A DNA stretch of 7,125 nucleotides, from contig CALASU010000347.1 of NCBI GenBank assembly GCA_937888765.1, positions 1 to 7,125 of the forward strand, written 5' to 3'. The notes under the pieces were generated by a model. It saw only the letters and a list, made by a program, of their open reading frames with translations, was not told the origin of the DNA and did no database searches. Each line of letters opens with the position of its first letter. The stretch's first letter is position 1. A program made the position numbers and the translations under genes. Shown piece by piece: positions 1 through 6,490 of the stretch. The DNA comes from an uncultured Clostridia bacterium. Its GTDB lineage: Bacteria; Bacillota; Clostridia; Lachnospirales; Anaerotignaceae.

Positions 1-1
1 C

Positions 2-76
2 CGCGGGCCTATGGGGCTGAAAGAACTGACAACAACAAAATATATCATTTACGGTGACGGTCAGATCAGAGAATAA
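2..76 (+). CDS. C-terminal end of an unidentified gene (partial, 5' end outside window)
   Basis: An open frame enters from the left edge and stops at TAA 74-76. It encodes 24 residues ending in ...KYIIYGDGQIRE. I do not recognise the family from so short a tail, and no motif can be assigned. It reads in the same direction as the next gene, and only 42 bases separate its stop from the next start, with no terminator hairpin. The DUF2971 gene is therefore probably co-transcribed with it. That this is a real coding end is inferred from the open frame and the tight spacing. Confidence 0.5.
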   Translation, partial: RGPMGLKELTTTKYIIYGDGQIRE

Positions 77-118
77 GCGACAGATGTAAGAAAAATATAC
101 AGAAAAGGAGAAACCCGG

Positions 119-1057
119 ATGCAGGATACAAGATATATGGATGAATGGATTCATGTGCCTTTATGCAAAAAAGGTGCCAAGCTCTATCATTATACAATGG
201 CAGAGGGCGTAAGAGGAATTGTGGAAAACAAGGAATTTCTGGCGACTAAGAGCGATTTTCTGAATGACAAGCTGGAATTCCAGTATGCTGTGGAGGTCAT
301 GGAGCGTCTGACAGAAAAATATATCGTAAATGAACGCCTGCGGGAACGGTTTTTCTCTCTGCTGAAAAAGGAAATTGACCGTATTGGAATCATTACGCCT
401 GCCTGTGCCATGGACGGAGAGCATGAACAGGACGCACTGAGTTTTTATGTGGTGTCCTTTTCCAAGTTACAGAATGATTCTCTGTTATGGGCTGAGTTTA
501 CGGATTTTAAAGGATATTGTCTGGAATTTGATTATGAAAAACTGGTGGAAGGCTTCAAAGATCGTGTATTTCTGCATGGTACAGTAATCTATGATGAAAA
601 AGAGCAGATGAATGGACTGTTGGAAAGCCTGATGGCGTGTATTCAGAATCTGACAGAAGATGGGATTACGGATCTGACAGATTTCTTTGAGGAAGAAGCA
701 GACCCTTCTGAAGAATCTCTGAAAAAACTGGCTTCGGAAATGGCTGTGGTCTGTTCGGTATATGCAATGTTTTTCAAAAAGAATTTTTTTGCAGGCGAAG
801 AAGAATACCGCTTTATATTCCCGCCTGTGATTCGTAAATTTGGAACGAAAAAGCCGAAATTCCGTCTGCGGGATCAGATTTTTCTGCCGTATATCATGGT
901 AGAGTATGAACGCCAGAAAGAAAATGTGCCGCTGGAAAGTGTGATGGTAGGGGCGAAAAACAACAGCGATATTGCAGTACGTGGGATGCGGTATTTTCTG
1001 AAAACGCAGGGGCTGGATATTCCTGTCCTGCTTTCTGATATTCCATTACGTTATTGA
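119..1057 (+). CDS. DUF2971 domain protein, function unknown
   Basis: A 312-residue cytoplasmic protein with no signal peptide or membrane segment. It has the landmarks of the DUF2971 family in order: an N-terminal LYHYT motif (residues 22-26), an ND..EF segment (49-54), a central SFSKLQNDSLLWAEF...KGYCLEFD block (113-138), FFKKNFFAGEEEYRFIF with its E-E-x-R core (218-234), ESVMVGAKN (273-281), and a C-terminal SDIPLRY tail (306-312). The length is normal for the family. No biochemical role is established to my knowledge. The early HYT motif resembles the start of some ADP-ribosyltransferase-like folds, but that is only a suggestion. The start is supported by AGGAG at 106-110, eight bases before the ATG. 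I see no promoter of its own, so it probably reads through from the partial gene upstream. The promoter of the following gene overlaps its stop codon. Confidence 0.85.
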   Translation: MQDTRYMDEWIHVPLCKKGAKLYHYTMAEGVRGIVENKEFLATKSDFLNDKLEFQYAVEVMERLTEKYIVNERLRERFFSLLKKEIDRIGIITPACAMDGEHEQDALSFYVVSFSKLQNDSLLWAEFTDFKGYCLEFDYEKLVEGFKDRVFLHGTVIYDEKEQMNGLLESLMACIQNLTEDGITDLTDFFEEEADPSEESLKKLASEMAVVCSVYAMFFKKNFFAGEEEYRFIFPPVIRKFGTKKPKFRLRDQIFLPYIMVEYERQKENVPLESVMVGAKNNSDIAVRGMRYFLKTQGLDIPVLLSDIPLRY

Positions 1058-1082
1058 GAAAAATTTGCAGATATGCTATGAT
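1054..1082 (+). promoter_or_regulatory. Sigma-A type promoter for the DUF362 gene
   Basis: TTGAGA (1054-1059, five of six consensus bases) and TATGAT (1077-1082, five of six) are separated by exactly 17 bases. A TG at 1074-1075 followed by one base makes it also an extended -10 element. The -35 box includes the TGA stop codon (1055-1057) of the DUF2971 gene. The predicted start near 1089 would give a leader of about 58 bases before the ATG at 1148. This is a sequence match only and has not been tested. Confidence 0.75.
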
Positions 1083-1132
1083 AAAAAAGAAATGAAATAC
1101 TGTTTTTTTATCAATAAGCAGGAAGAAAAAAG

Positions 1133-1138
1133 AAGGAG
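1133..1138 (+). promoter_or_regulatory. Ribosome binding site that decides the DUF362 start
   Basis: AAGGAG lies nine bases before ATG 1148 but only three bases before the in-frame TTG at 1142. The ATG is therefore the better start, and the protein should begin MEAKKSAV. Confidence 0.8.
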
Positions 1139-1147
1139 TGTTTGAGT

Positions 1148-2284
1148 ATGGAAGCAAAAAAATCTGCTGTATATTTTACAGATTTCCGTTGCAAAATGGA
1201 TGAAAGCCGTACACAGAAGCTGACACGTCTGATGGAAGCGGCAGGCATGGGCAATATTGATATGGATGGCAAATTTGTTGCAATCAAAATGCACTTTGGC
1301 GAACTGGGCAACCTGAGCTATCTGCGCCCTAACTATGCAAGAGCTGTGGTTGAGTTCGTAAAAGCACATGGCGGCAAGCCTTTCCTGACAGACTGTAATA
1401 CTATGTATCCCGGTTCTCGTAAAAATGCCCTTGAGCATCTGTACTGTGCTTGGGAAAATGGGTTTACACCCATGACAGCAGGCTGTCCCATTCTGATCGG
1501 TGACGGTCTGAAGGGTACTGATGATATTGAAGTGCCTGTAGTGGGCGGCGAATATGTGAAAGCGGCAAAAATTGGCCGTGCAATCATGGACGCAGACATT
1601 TTTATTTCTCTGAACCATTTCAAAGGTCATGAAGCGGCAGGCTTCGGCGGTGCAATCAAAAACATCGGTATGGGCTGCGGCTCCAGAGCTGGTAAAAAAG
1701 AACAGCATTCCAACGGTAAAGCAATCATTAAAGAAAGAAAATGCAAAGGCTGCAAACAGTGCCTGAAACAGTGTGCAAATGATGCCCTGCATTTCAATGA
1801 AGAAACAAAGAAAATGGAACTGAACGCAGATAACTGTGTTGGCTGCGGCAGATGTATCGGTGCCTGCAACTTTGATGCAATCCAGTTCCGTCAGGATGCG
1901 GCTGTAAAAGATCTGAACTGCAGAATGGCAGAATATGCAAAAGCAGTTGTGGATGGCAGACCTCATTTCCATATCTCTCTGGTAATGGATATTTCTCCTT
2001 ACTGTGACTGCCATGCAGGCAATGACGTTGCAATCCTGCCCGATCTTGGTATGTTTGCATCCGCTGACCCTCTGGCACTGGATCAGGCTTGTGTAGATGC
2101 TTGTCTGAAACAGGAACCTCTGCCTAACGGTATGCTGGCAGAAAAAATGGGCAAAGAAGATTTCCATGATCATCACGATCATTTTGTAAATACAACACCC
2201 GAATCCGAGTACAAGAGCTGTCTGGCACATGCTGAAAAAATCGGTCTGGGTAACAGAGAATATGAAATGCATATCGTAAAATAA
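1148..2284 (+). CDS. DUF362 domain protein with two 4Fe-4S cluster motifs
   Basis: A 378-residue protein, counted from ATG 1148, and probably cytoplasmic. The N-terminal ~190 residues match the DUF362 family, including the typical GFGGAIKNIGMGCGSRAGK stretch just before the clusters. Two ferredoxin motifs follow: C199-x2-C202-x2-C205-x3-C209 and C230-x2-C233-x2-C236-x3-C240. Each should bind a 4Fe-4S cluster, so an electron-transfer or redox role in an anaerobe is likely. The substrate or partner is unknown. A histidine/aspartate cluster, FHDHHDHF (residues 339-346), near the C-terminus could bind metal. The gene is a one-gene unit with its own promoter and terminator. Arginine is encoded only by CGT, CGC and AGA, with no CGG or CGA. 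The carboxypeptidase gene downstream uses CGG freely. Together with the strong promoter, this suggests high expression. Confidence 0.88.
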   Translation: MEAKKSAVYFTDFRCKMDESRTQKLTRLMEAAGMGNIDMDGKFVAIKMHFGELGNLSYLRPNYARAVVEFVKAHGGKPFLTDCNTMYPGSRKNALEHLYCAWENGFTPMTAGCPILIGDGLKGTDDIEVPVVGGEYVKAAKIGRAIMDADIFISLNHFKGHEAAGFGGAIKNIGMGCGSRAGKKEQHSNGKAIIKERKCKGCKQCLKQCANDALHFNEETKKMELNADNCVGCGRCIGACNFDAIQFRQDAAVKDLNCRMAEYAKAVVDGRPHFHISLVMDISPYCDCHAGNDVAILPDLGMFASADPLALDQACVDACLKQEPLPNGMLAEKMGKEDFHDHHDHFVNTTPESEYKSCLAHAEKIGLGNREYEMHIVK

Positions 2285-2297
2285 TCAAATCTGTCAG

Positions 2298-2333
2298 TAA
2301 GGGGGTATCGGCTTGATACCCTCTTATTTATTT
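2298..2333 (+). terminator. Rho-independent terminator after the DUF362 gene
   Basis: A 12-pair stem is formed by 2298-2309 (TAAGGGGGTATC) and 2315-2326 (GATACCCTCTTA). It contains one G-T wobble at 2302/2322 and a five-base loop GGCTT. TTTATTT follows at 2327-2333. The hairpin begins 14 bases after the TAA stop, which fits a strong intrinsic terminator for the DUF362 transcript. Confidence 0.9.
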
Positions 2334-2360
2334 GACTATTGGGATAAATAAGGATAAAAT
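2332..2360 (+). promoter_or_regulatory. Sigma-A type promoter for the ketopantoate reductase operon
   Basis: TTGACT (2332-2337) and TAAAAT (2355-2360) each match the consensus at five of six positions and are spaced by 17 bases. The -35 box starts within the T-rich tail of the preceding terminator. The predicted start near 2367 gives a leader of about 36 bases to the ATG at 2403. I see no terminator before 6490, so this promoter may serve the whole block through the carboxypeptidase gene. Confidence 0.75.
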
Positions 2361-2402
2361 AAACTATTAGGATTCCTGATCGTAAGGAAGGAGGAAGAAG
2401 AT

Positions 2403-3323
2403 ATGAAAATTGCAATATTGGGTCTTGGCGGTGTCGGCGGCACGGTTGCGGGGGCATTGAAAGATGCAGAACAGGATCTGGTGTGTATCGTTCGCGGAAA
2501 AACAAAAGAAGCAGTGGAGAAAAATGGTTTTTTATTGGATTCTGAACTGCTTGGGATGCGTAGGGTACATCCTGCTGTGATTTCGGACGATCCTGCTGAA
2601 ATCGGTGTTGTGGATATTCTGCTTTTATGCTGTAAGGGTTATAGTCTGGAAGAAGCCTGTGAAAAATATGCTTCTATTGTAGGAGAGGAAACCATTGTGA
2701 TTCCTCTGCTGAATGGTGTGACGGCATCCAGAGAGGTCAGCCGTTGTCTGCACGGAAAAGGACAGATTGCAGAAGGGTATATTTATTGTTATTCCTTTAT
2801 TGCAGAGCCGGGCGTTGTGACGAATCGGAGCGATCTGCTCAGTATGGGCTTTGGCTTTGCGGACGGCAGAAAAAATGAAAAACTGGATACACTGAAGCTG
2901 CTTCTGCTAAAAGGCGGTATGCCTTTTGCGGACGGAGGGGATGTTTTGACGGAAATCTGGAAAAAATATCTGATGATGTGCGGCAACAGTGCGGCGTTTT
3001 TATATTATGATGGTTCTGCGGGCTGTATCCAACAGGATGCAGAGAGAATGGCATTTCTGGAAAAGATCTATAAAGAACTGTGTAGTCTGGGAATTGCCTG
3101 CGGAGCGAAGCTGTCTGATACAATCGTTGAAGCATATCTTGAAAAATTCCGTGCATTTCCTGCCGAAACGACATCTTCTCTTTACCGTGATGTGAGAGAT
3201 GGTAAACCGCAGACAGAACTGGAAGCGGTTATGGGTGGCGGCTGTCGTCTGGCAGAAGAAATGGAGCTGAACGTACCCTGTCTGAAAGCGGCGTATGAAA
3301 AGGCAAAAGAAAAAATAAAATAA
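2403..3323 (+). CDS. panE: 2-dehydropantoate 2-reductase family protein (ketopantoate reductase)
   Basis: A 306-residue soluble enzyme of the ApbA/PanE family, which reduces ketopantoate to pantoate with NADPH on the route to pantothenate and coenzyme A. The Rossmann motif G7-L-G-G-V-G12 is at the extreme N-terminus. The family's catalytic lysine appears to be K78 (CCKGYSLEEA), followed by N104 in LLNGV. The C-terminal helical domain carries IWKKYLMMCGNSA (185-197) and SSLYRDVRDGKPQTE (258-272), ending in the conserved acidic residue E272. AAGGAGG at 2388-2394, eight bases upstream, supports the ATG. One oddity is that aligning K187 with the substrate-site lysine puts M191 where E. coli PanE has an asparagine; N195 keeps the next asparagine. 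No panB or panC is nearby, so it could be a paralogue acting on a different 2-keto acid. The family call is firm but the substrate is not. Confidence 0.82.
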   Translation: MKIAILGLGGVGGTVAGALKDAEQDLVCIVRGKTKEAVEKNGFLLDSELLGMRRVHPAVISDDPAEIGVVDILLLCCKGYSLEEACEKYASIVGEETIVIPLLNGVTASREVSRCLHGKGQIAEGYIYCYSFIAEPGVVTNRSDLLSMGFGFADGRKNEKLDTLKLLLLKGGMPFADGGDVLTEIWKKYLMMCGNSAAFLYYDGSAGCIQQDAERMAFLEKIYKELCSLGIACGAKLSDTIVEAYLEKFRAFPAETTSSLYRDVRDGKPQTELEAVMGGGCRLAEEMELNVPCLKAAYEKAKEKIK

Positions 3324-3330
3324 AATAAAA
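3316..3330 (+). repeat. Three tandem TAAAA units across the panE stop codon
   Basis: Three exact copies of TAAAA run from 3316 to 3330, inside an A-rich stretch. The middle copy supplies the TAA stop (3321-3323). A gain or loss of a unit could shift the last codons of panE or change the spacing to the next ribosome site. It is short enough to be a chance product of AT-rich sequence. Confidence 0.5.
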
Positions 3331-3338
3331 TCATATAG

Positions 3339-3344
3339 AAAGGA
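3339..3344 (+). promoter_or_regulatory. Ribosome binding site that decides the M50-homologue start
   Basis: AAAGGA lies nine bases before ATG 3354 but only three before the in-frame GTG at 3348. The ATG is favoured, giving a protein beginning MGTNTLVLL. Confidence 0.7.
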
Positions 3345-3353
3345 ATTGTGTCA

Positions 3354-3974
3354 ATGGGAACAAACACATTGGTTTTGCTTGTCATCAGTATTCCGGGGAT
3401 TCTGGTTGCGGCAACGGTACATGAATTTACAAGGGCGTTACTGTCTACGATTTTCGGGGACAATTATCCGAAAAGTCAGGGGCGTGTGACATTGAACCCG
3501 ATCAAACACTTTGAACCGATCGGCTTTCTGCTGATGTTCTACAGCGGCGGCTTTGGCTGGGGCAAGCCTGTGGAAACAAGTGCATTATATTATAAAGACA
3601 GAAAAAAACATACGCTGATGGTGGCAATTCTGCCTTCTGTGGTCAATCTGATTCTGGGACTGATCTTCTTAGTGATTTACAAAATGATGGAAAGAAGCGG
3701 CGGAAATTATTATGTAGTGGCTTTGCTGAATTATCTTTGCTATTATAATACAGCGATTGCGGTATATAACCTGCTTCCTGTTGCGCCTATGGACTGCGTA
3801 AAGGTGATGGCGGTGCTGATGCCTGCAAACCAGTATTACAAATATATGCAGAATGAAAAGCTGATACAGATGATTTTCCTGTTCCTGCTGTTCTTCGGTC
3901 TGGTAACAGGTATTATGGATGCAATTATTTACGGATTGCTGGCAGTCTTTGGCGGTCTGTTCGGTCTGGTCTGA
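3354..3974 (+). CDS. Site-2 protease (M50) family membrane protein with degenerate active site
   Basis: A 206-residue, strongly hydrophobic protein with about five membrane segments (roughly residues 5-22, 54-64, 88-110, 120-142 and 170-204). It has the layout of short M50 intramembrane metalloproteases. The zinc motif HExxH should lie at the end of the first membrane segment. Here it reads H23-E24-F-T-R27, so the second histidine ligand is an arginine. The second signature, usually N-x2-P-x2-P-x-D-G, is N139-LLPVAPM-D147-C, which keeps the aspartate but loses the glycine. The stretch FGDNYPKSQGRVTLNPIKH (34-52) is the usual family loop. The protein may be an inactive pseudoprotease or use altered metal binding. 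It starts 30 bases after panE and ends 10 bases before scpA, so it is likely co-transcribed with both. From general knowledge, M50 homologues often sit next to scpAB in Clostridia. Confidence 0.85.
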   Translation: MGTNTLVLLVISIPGILVAATVHEFTRALLSTIFGDNYPKSQGRVTLNPIKHFEPIGFLLMFYSGGFGWGKPVETSALYYKDRKKHTLMVAILPSVVNLILGLIFLVIYKMMERSGGNYYVVALLNYLCYYNTAIAVYNLLPVAPMDCVKVMAVLMPANQYYKYMQNEKLIQMIFLFLLFFGLVTGIMDAIIYGLLAVFGGLFGLV

Positions 3975-3978
3975 GGGG
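3972..3978 (+). promoter_or_regulatory. Ribosome binding site overlapping a stop codon; decides the scpA start
   Basis: TGAGGGG contains the TGA stop of the M50 gene and serves as the Shine-Dalgarno sequence for scpA. The first ATG (3979) touches it with no spacing, while ATG 3985 lies six bases away and is the workable start. The overlap suggests translational coupling of the two genes. Confidence 0.7.
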
Positions 3979-3984
3979 ATGCCC

Positions 3985-4755
3985 ATGGAAAAGCTGAATA
4001 TCAGACTGGATGCCTTTGAGGGCCCTTTGGAACTGCTGTATCATCTGATCGAAAAAAATCAGATTGACATTTATGATATCCCGATTGCCTCTCTGACGGA
4101 GCAGTATCTGGCATATTTGGATGCGGCAGAGGATCGGGATATTGACGGGATGAGCGAATTTCTGCTGATGGCGGCAACTTTGCTTGAAATTAAAAGTAAG
4201 CTGCTGCTGCCCCTGCCGAAGCAGGAAGCGGAAGAAACAGCACCCGACCCGAGAGCGGAGCTTGTACAGAAGCTTCTGGAATACAAGAAGATCAAAGAGG
4301 TTACAGGAGAATTAAAGCAGAAAGAAGAAAAGGCGGCACAGGTGTTTTATAAGAAAGCAGATGCTTCGGTAAAAAAACTGAAAAATCAGCCGCCGGAAAA
4401 GCTGGATGAGATTTTGCGGGGAATCACGATTGAGGACGTGTATCAGGCATTTCAGCAGGTAATGGCACGGCAGGACGTAAAAACAGATAAAATCAGAGGT
4501 TCTTTCCGTTCCGTGCAGAGGGATCTGTTTACAGTCAGTGAAAAGATGGCTTATATTCGGGATCTGCTGATTTTACGCCCGCATATGCAGACAGCATTTC
4601 ATACCATTTTCCGTACAGATGCGGGAAAAATGGAAAAGGTTGTGACTTTTCTGGCGTTACTGGAACTGATTAAGCAGAAAGAAATCCGGATCATGCAGGA
4701 GAAGAACTTTGGCGAAATTCTCATCAGCAGCTACGAGGAGGGGAAAGAGGCGTGA
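3985..4755 (+). CDS. scpA: Segregation and condensation protein A
   Basis: A 256-residue protein, the usual ScpA length. It is the kleisin subunit that bridges the SMC heads and, with ScpB, forms the bacterial condensin that organises and separates replicated chromosomes. The N-terminal signature FEGPLELLYHLIEKNQIDIYDIPI (residues 11-34) and the LLMAATLLEIKSKLLLP block (60-76) are plain. A charged, lysine/glutamate-rich middle (about 80-145) follows, and the C-terminal winged helix includes VVTFLALLELIKQKEIRI (219-236). ATG 3985 is chosen over ATG 3979 because of ribosome-site spacing. The end overlaps scpB by four bases, which implies coupled translation of two proteins that bind each other. 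Confidence 0.96.
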   Translation: MEKLNIRLDAFEGPLELLYHLIEKNQIDIYDIPIASLTEQYLAYLDAAEDRDIDGMSEFLLMAATLLEIKSKLLLPLPKQEAEETAPDPRAELVQKLLEYKKIKEVTGELKQKEEKAAQVFYKKADASVKKLKNQPPEKLDEILRGITIEDVYQAFQQVMARQDVKTDKIRGSFRSVQRDLFTVSEKMAYIRDLLILRPHMQTAFHTIFRTDAGKMEKVVTFLALLELIKQKEIRIMQEKNFGEILISSYEEGKEA

Positions 4756-5291
4756 GATTATCGGAACTGGAATCTGTTGTGGAAGCTTTGCTGTTCATTG
4801 CGGGGGATGCTGTGCCTTTGGCGGCGATTGCACAGACGATTGAACTGGACAAGGCAACGGCAAAGGCGGTCGTGCTTTCACTGGCAAAAAAATATGAGAA
4901 TGAAAAAAGAGGGCTTCGTGTGGTGGAAATCAATGGAGCATACCAGATGTGTACGGCGGCAGAGTGCTTTGAGTATATCCGAAATATGTATAAAAGTCCA
5001 CAGCGGCAGGGGTTGACACAGGCACTTCTGGAAACGTTGGCAATTGTGGCATATAAACAGCCCATTTCCCGTGCACAGGTGGAAGAAATCAGAGGGGTTT
5101 CTTCGGAAAAAGCACTGACGAAGCTGGTGGATCGCCATCTGATCTGTGAGGTTGGGCGATTGGATACACCGGGCAAGCCGATTTTATATGGTACAAGTGA
5201 TGAGTTTCTGCGATACTTCGGATTTTCTTCGATTACACAGCTTCCTGCATTGGAGGAAGAAGAACAGGAAGAACAGAACGAAGAAGCATGA
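4752..5291 (+). CDS. scpB: Segregation and condensation protein B
   Basis: A 179-residue protein of usual length, with two winged-helix domains. It dimerises and binds the centre of ScpA in the SMC-ScpAB complex. Signatures include ESVVEALLFIAGDAVPL (residues 7-23), ALLETLAIVAYKQPISRAQVEEIRGV (91-116), and GRLDTPGKPILYGTSDEFLRYFG (135-157). The tail is a low-complexity acidic run (168-179). The start is GTG at 4752, within the overlap GTGA with the scpA stop. It is supported by AGGAGG at 4736-4741, ten bases upstream. The next gene begins 44 bases after its stop with no terminator between. Confidence 0.96.
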   Translation: MRLSELESVVEALLFIAGDAVPLAAIAQTIELDKATAKAVVLSLAKKYENEKRGLRVVEINGAYQMCTAAECFEYIRNMYKSPQRQGLTQALLETLAIVAYKQPISRAQVEEIRGVSSEKALTKLVDRHLICEVGRLDTPGKPILYGTSDEFLRYFGFSSITQLPALEEEEQEEQNEEA

Positions 5292-5321
5292 AATACCCCA
5301 AAACAGAATAGAAATAGCAGG

Positions 5322-5328
5322 AGGAGGG
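5322..5328 (+). promoter_or_regulatory. Ribosome binding site that decides the carboxypeptidase start
   Basis: AGGAGGG lies seven bases before ATG 5336 but only one base before the in-frame TTG at 5330. The ATG is therefore the better start, and the signal peptide begins MKRIITLILL. Confidence 0.8.
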
Positions 5329-5335
5329 ATTGCGT

Positions 5336-6490
5336 ATGAAGCGGATAATAACCCTGATACTCCTGCTTTTTTTATTGTCTTGTCCTGTATTTGCGGCAGA
5401 GCCAAATGTGGCGGCAATCGGAGCGGCATTGATAGACGGGAAAACCGGGCGGATGCTCTGGGAGAAAAACGGAGAAAGCCCCCTTGCGATGGCAAGTACA
5501 ACGAAGATCATGACGGCGATACTGGTTCTGGAGCGGGAAAATCTGGAAGATACAACGATTATCAGCAGAACAGCCGCCGCACAGCCCGAAGTACATATGG
5601 ATTTAAAAGAGGGCGAGGAATGGCAGATGAGGGATTTGCTGTCTGCGATGATGCTCCGTTCTTATAATGATGCGGCAGTGGCACTGGCGGAAGCGGTCTC
5701 GGGGAGTGTGGAAGTATTCTGTGCAGAAATGACGGAAAAGGCGGCGGAAATCGGGGCAAAGGATACAGTTTTTGGAACGCCGAATGGCTTGGACAGTCAT
5801 CTTTCTTTGGAAGAACATCATTCGACTGCCTATGATATGGCACTGATTGCTGCCTATGCCTTGGAAAATCCGACGTTTCGGGAAATTATCACACAGCCTG
5901 CGGTTTCTGTTTCGGATAAAACTGGGAAACATGTCTGCGAGGTAACAAATACAGATAGGCTTCTGCGGGAATATGCGGGGGCGTTAGGTGTAAAAACAGG
6001 CTATACGAATCGAGCAGGGCATTGCTTTGTGGGTGCGGCAGAGCGGGATGGTGTGCGGTTGGTTTCGACAGTGCTTGGCAGTGGCTGGGGAACGGCAGGG
6101 AAAGAAAAAAAGTGGACGGATACGAAAGCGATACTGGACTACGGCTTTGCGAACTATGTACCGTTTGAAGCAGTACGAAAGGGGACAGTGCTGAAAAGGA
6201 TTCCGGTTTTGGAATCGCCTGTGGAATCGGTGGAACTGGTTTTAGGGGATTCGTATACGGCGTTATTTTCCGAAGAAGAAAAGGAACGGCTCTGCATGAA
6301 AGTGAGCGTACCGCAGAAAGCGGAAGCACCTGTATCTGCAGGAATGCAGATTGGTATGGCGGAACTCTGGTTGGATGAAGAAAAACTGGCAGAGATTCCG
6401 CTTCTGGCGAAAGAAGATGCCCCTGTATTTACATTGGGACAGCGGCTGGAACGGCTGTCGGTACGATGGTTGTCGTGGAGAAAGTTTTGA
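5336..6490 (+). CDS. D-alanyl-D-alanine carboxypeptidase (low-molecular-weight penicillin-binding protein, DacF/DacB-like)
   Basis: A 384-residue exported enzyme of peptidase family S11. It removes the terminal D-alanine from peptidoglycan stem peptides and so limits cross-linking. An N-terminal signal peptide (KR then a hydrophobic run, residues 2-18) ends at a likely cleavage after VFA (20). The three penicillin-binding motifs are complete: S54-T-T-K57 with nucleophile S54, S109-Y-N111, and K220-T-G222. A C-terminal beta-rich domain (about 277-365) matches the PBP5_C layout. The last ~20 residues (FTLGQRLERLSVRWLSWRKF) form a probable amphipathic helix, the family's usual peripheral membrane anchor. 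Related genes next to scpAB in Bacillus and Clostridia include sporulation-related DacB and DacF, but the sequence alone does not decide which paralogue this is. It is probably the last gene of the unit starting at 2403. Confidence 0.93.
   Translation: MKRIITLILLLFLLSCPVFAAEPNVAAIGAALIDGKTGRMLWEKNGESPLAMASTTKIMTAILVLERENLEDTTIISRTAAAQPEVHMDLKEGEEWQMRDLLSAMMLRSYNDAAVALAEAVSGSVEVFCAEMTEKAAEIGAKDTVFGTPNGLDSHLSLEEHHSTAYDMALIAAYALENPTFREIITQPAVSVSDKTGKHVCEVTNTDRLLREYAGALGVKTGYTNRAGHCFVGAAERDGVRLVSTVLGSGWGTAGKEKKWTDTKAILDYGFANYVPFEAVRKGTVLKRIPVLESPVESVELVLGDSYTALFSEEEKERLCMKVSVPQKAEAPVSAGMQIGMAELWLDEEKLAEIPLLAKEDAPVFTLGQRLERLSVRWLSWRKF

Noticed and set aside
26..54. CTGACA at 26-31 as a -35 box for the DUF2971 gene
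   Set aside because: No acceptable -10 hexamer occurs 16-18 bases downstream; the sequence there is TTACGG.
1080..1112. Nine-base inverted repeat GATAAAAAA / TTTTTTATC with a 15-base loop
   Set aside because: The arms are almost pure A and T, the stem would be weak and it overlaps the -10 box. It is likely chance in AT-rich leader DNA rather than a terminator or operator.
1076..2272. Long antisense open frame (398 codons, - strand) opposite the DUF362 gene
   Set aside because: It lies almost exactly over a confidently identified gene, is rich in Cys, His and Phe from reverse-complemented codons, and shows no family motif. It is a shadow of the biased codon use of the real gene.
5369..5380. 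LLSC in the carboxypeptidase signal peptide as a lipobox
   Set aside because: The -2 position is leucine, which is poor for signal peptidase II, and a good signal peptidase I site (VFA) follows five residues later. The family is anchored by its C-terminal helix instead.
5146..5667. Open frame of 173 codons on the + strand spanning the scpB end and the carboxypeptidase start
   Set aside because: It overlaps two well-supported genes in another frame, has no ribosome site and shows low-complexity charged composition.
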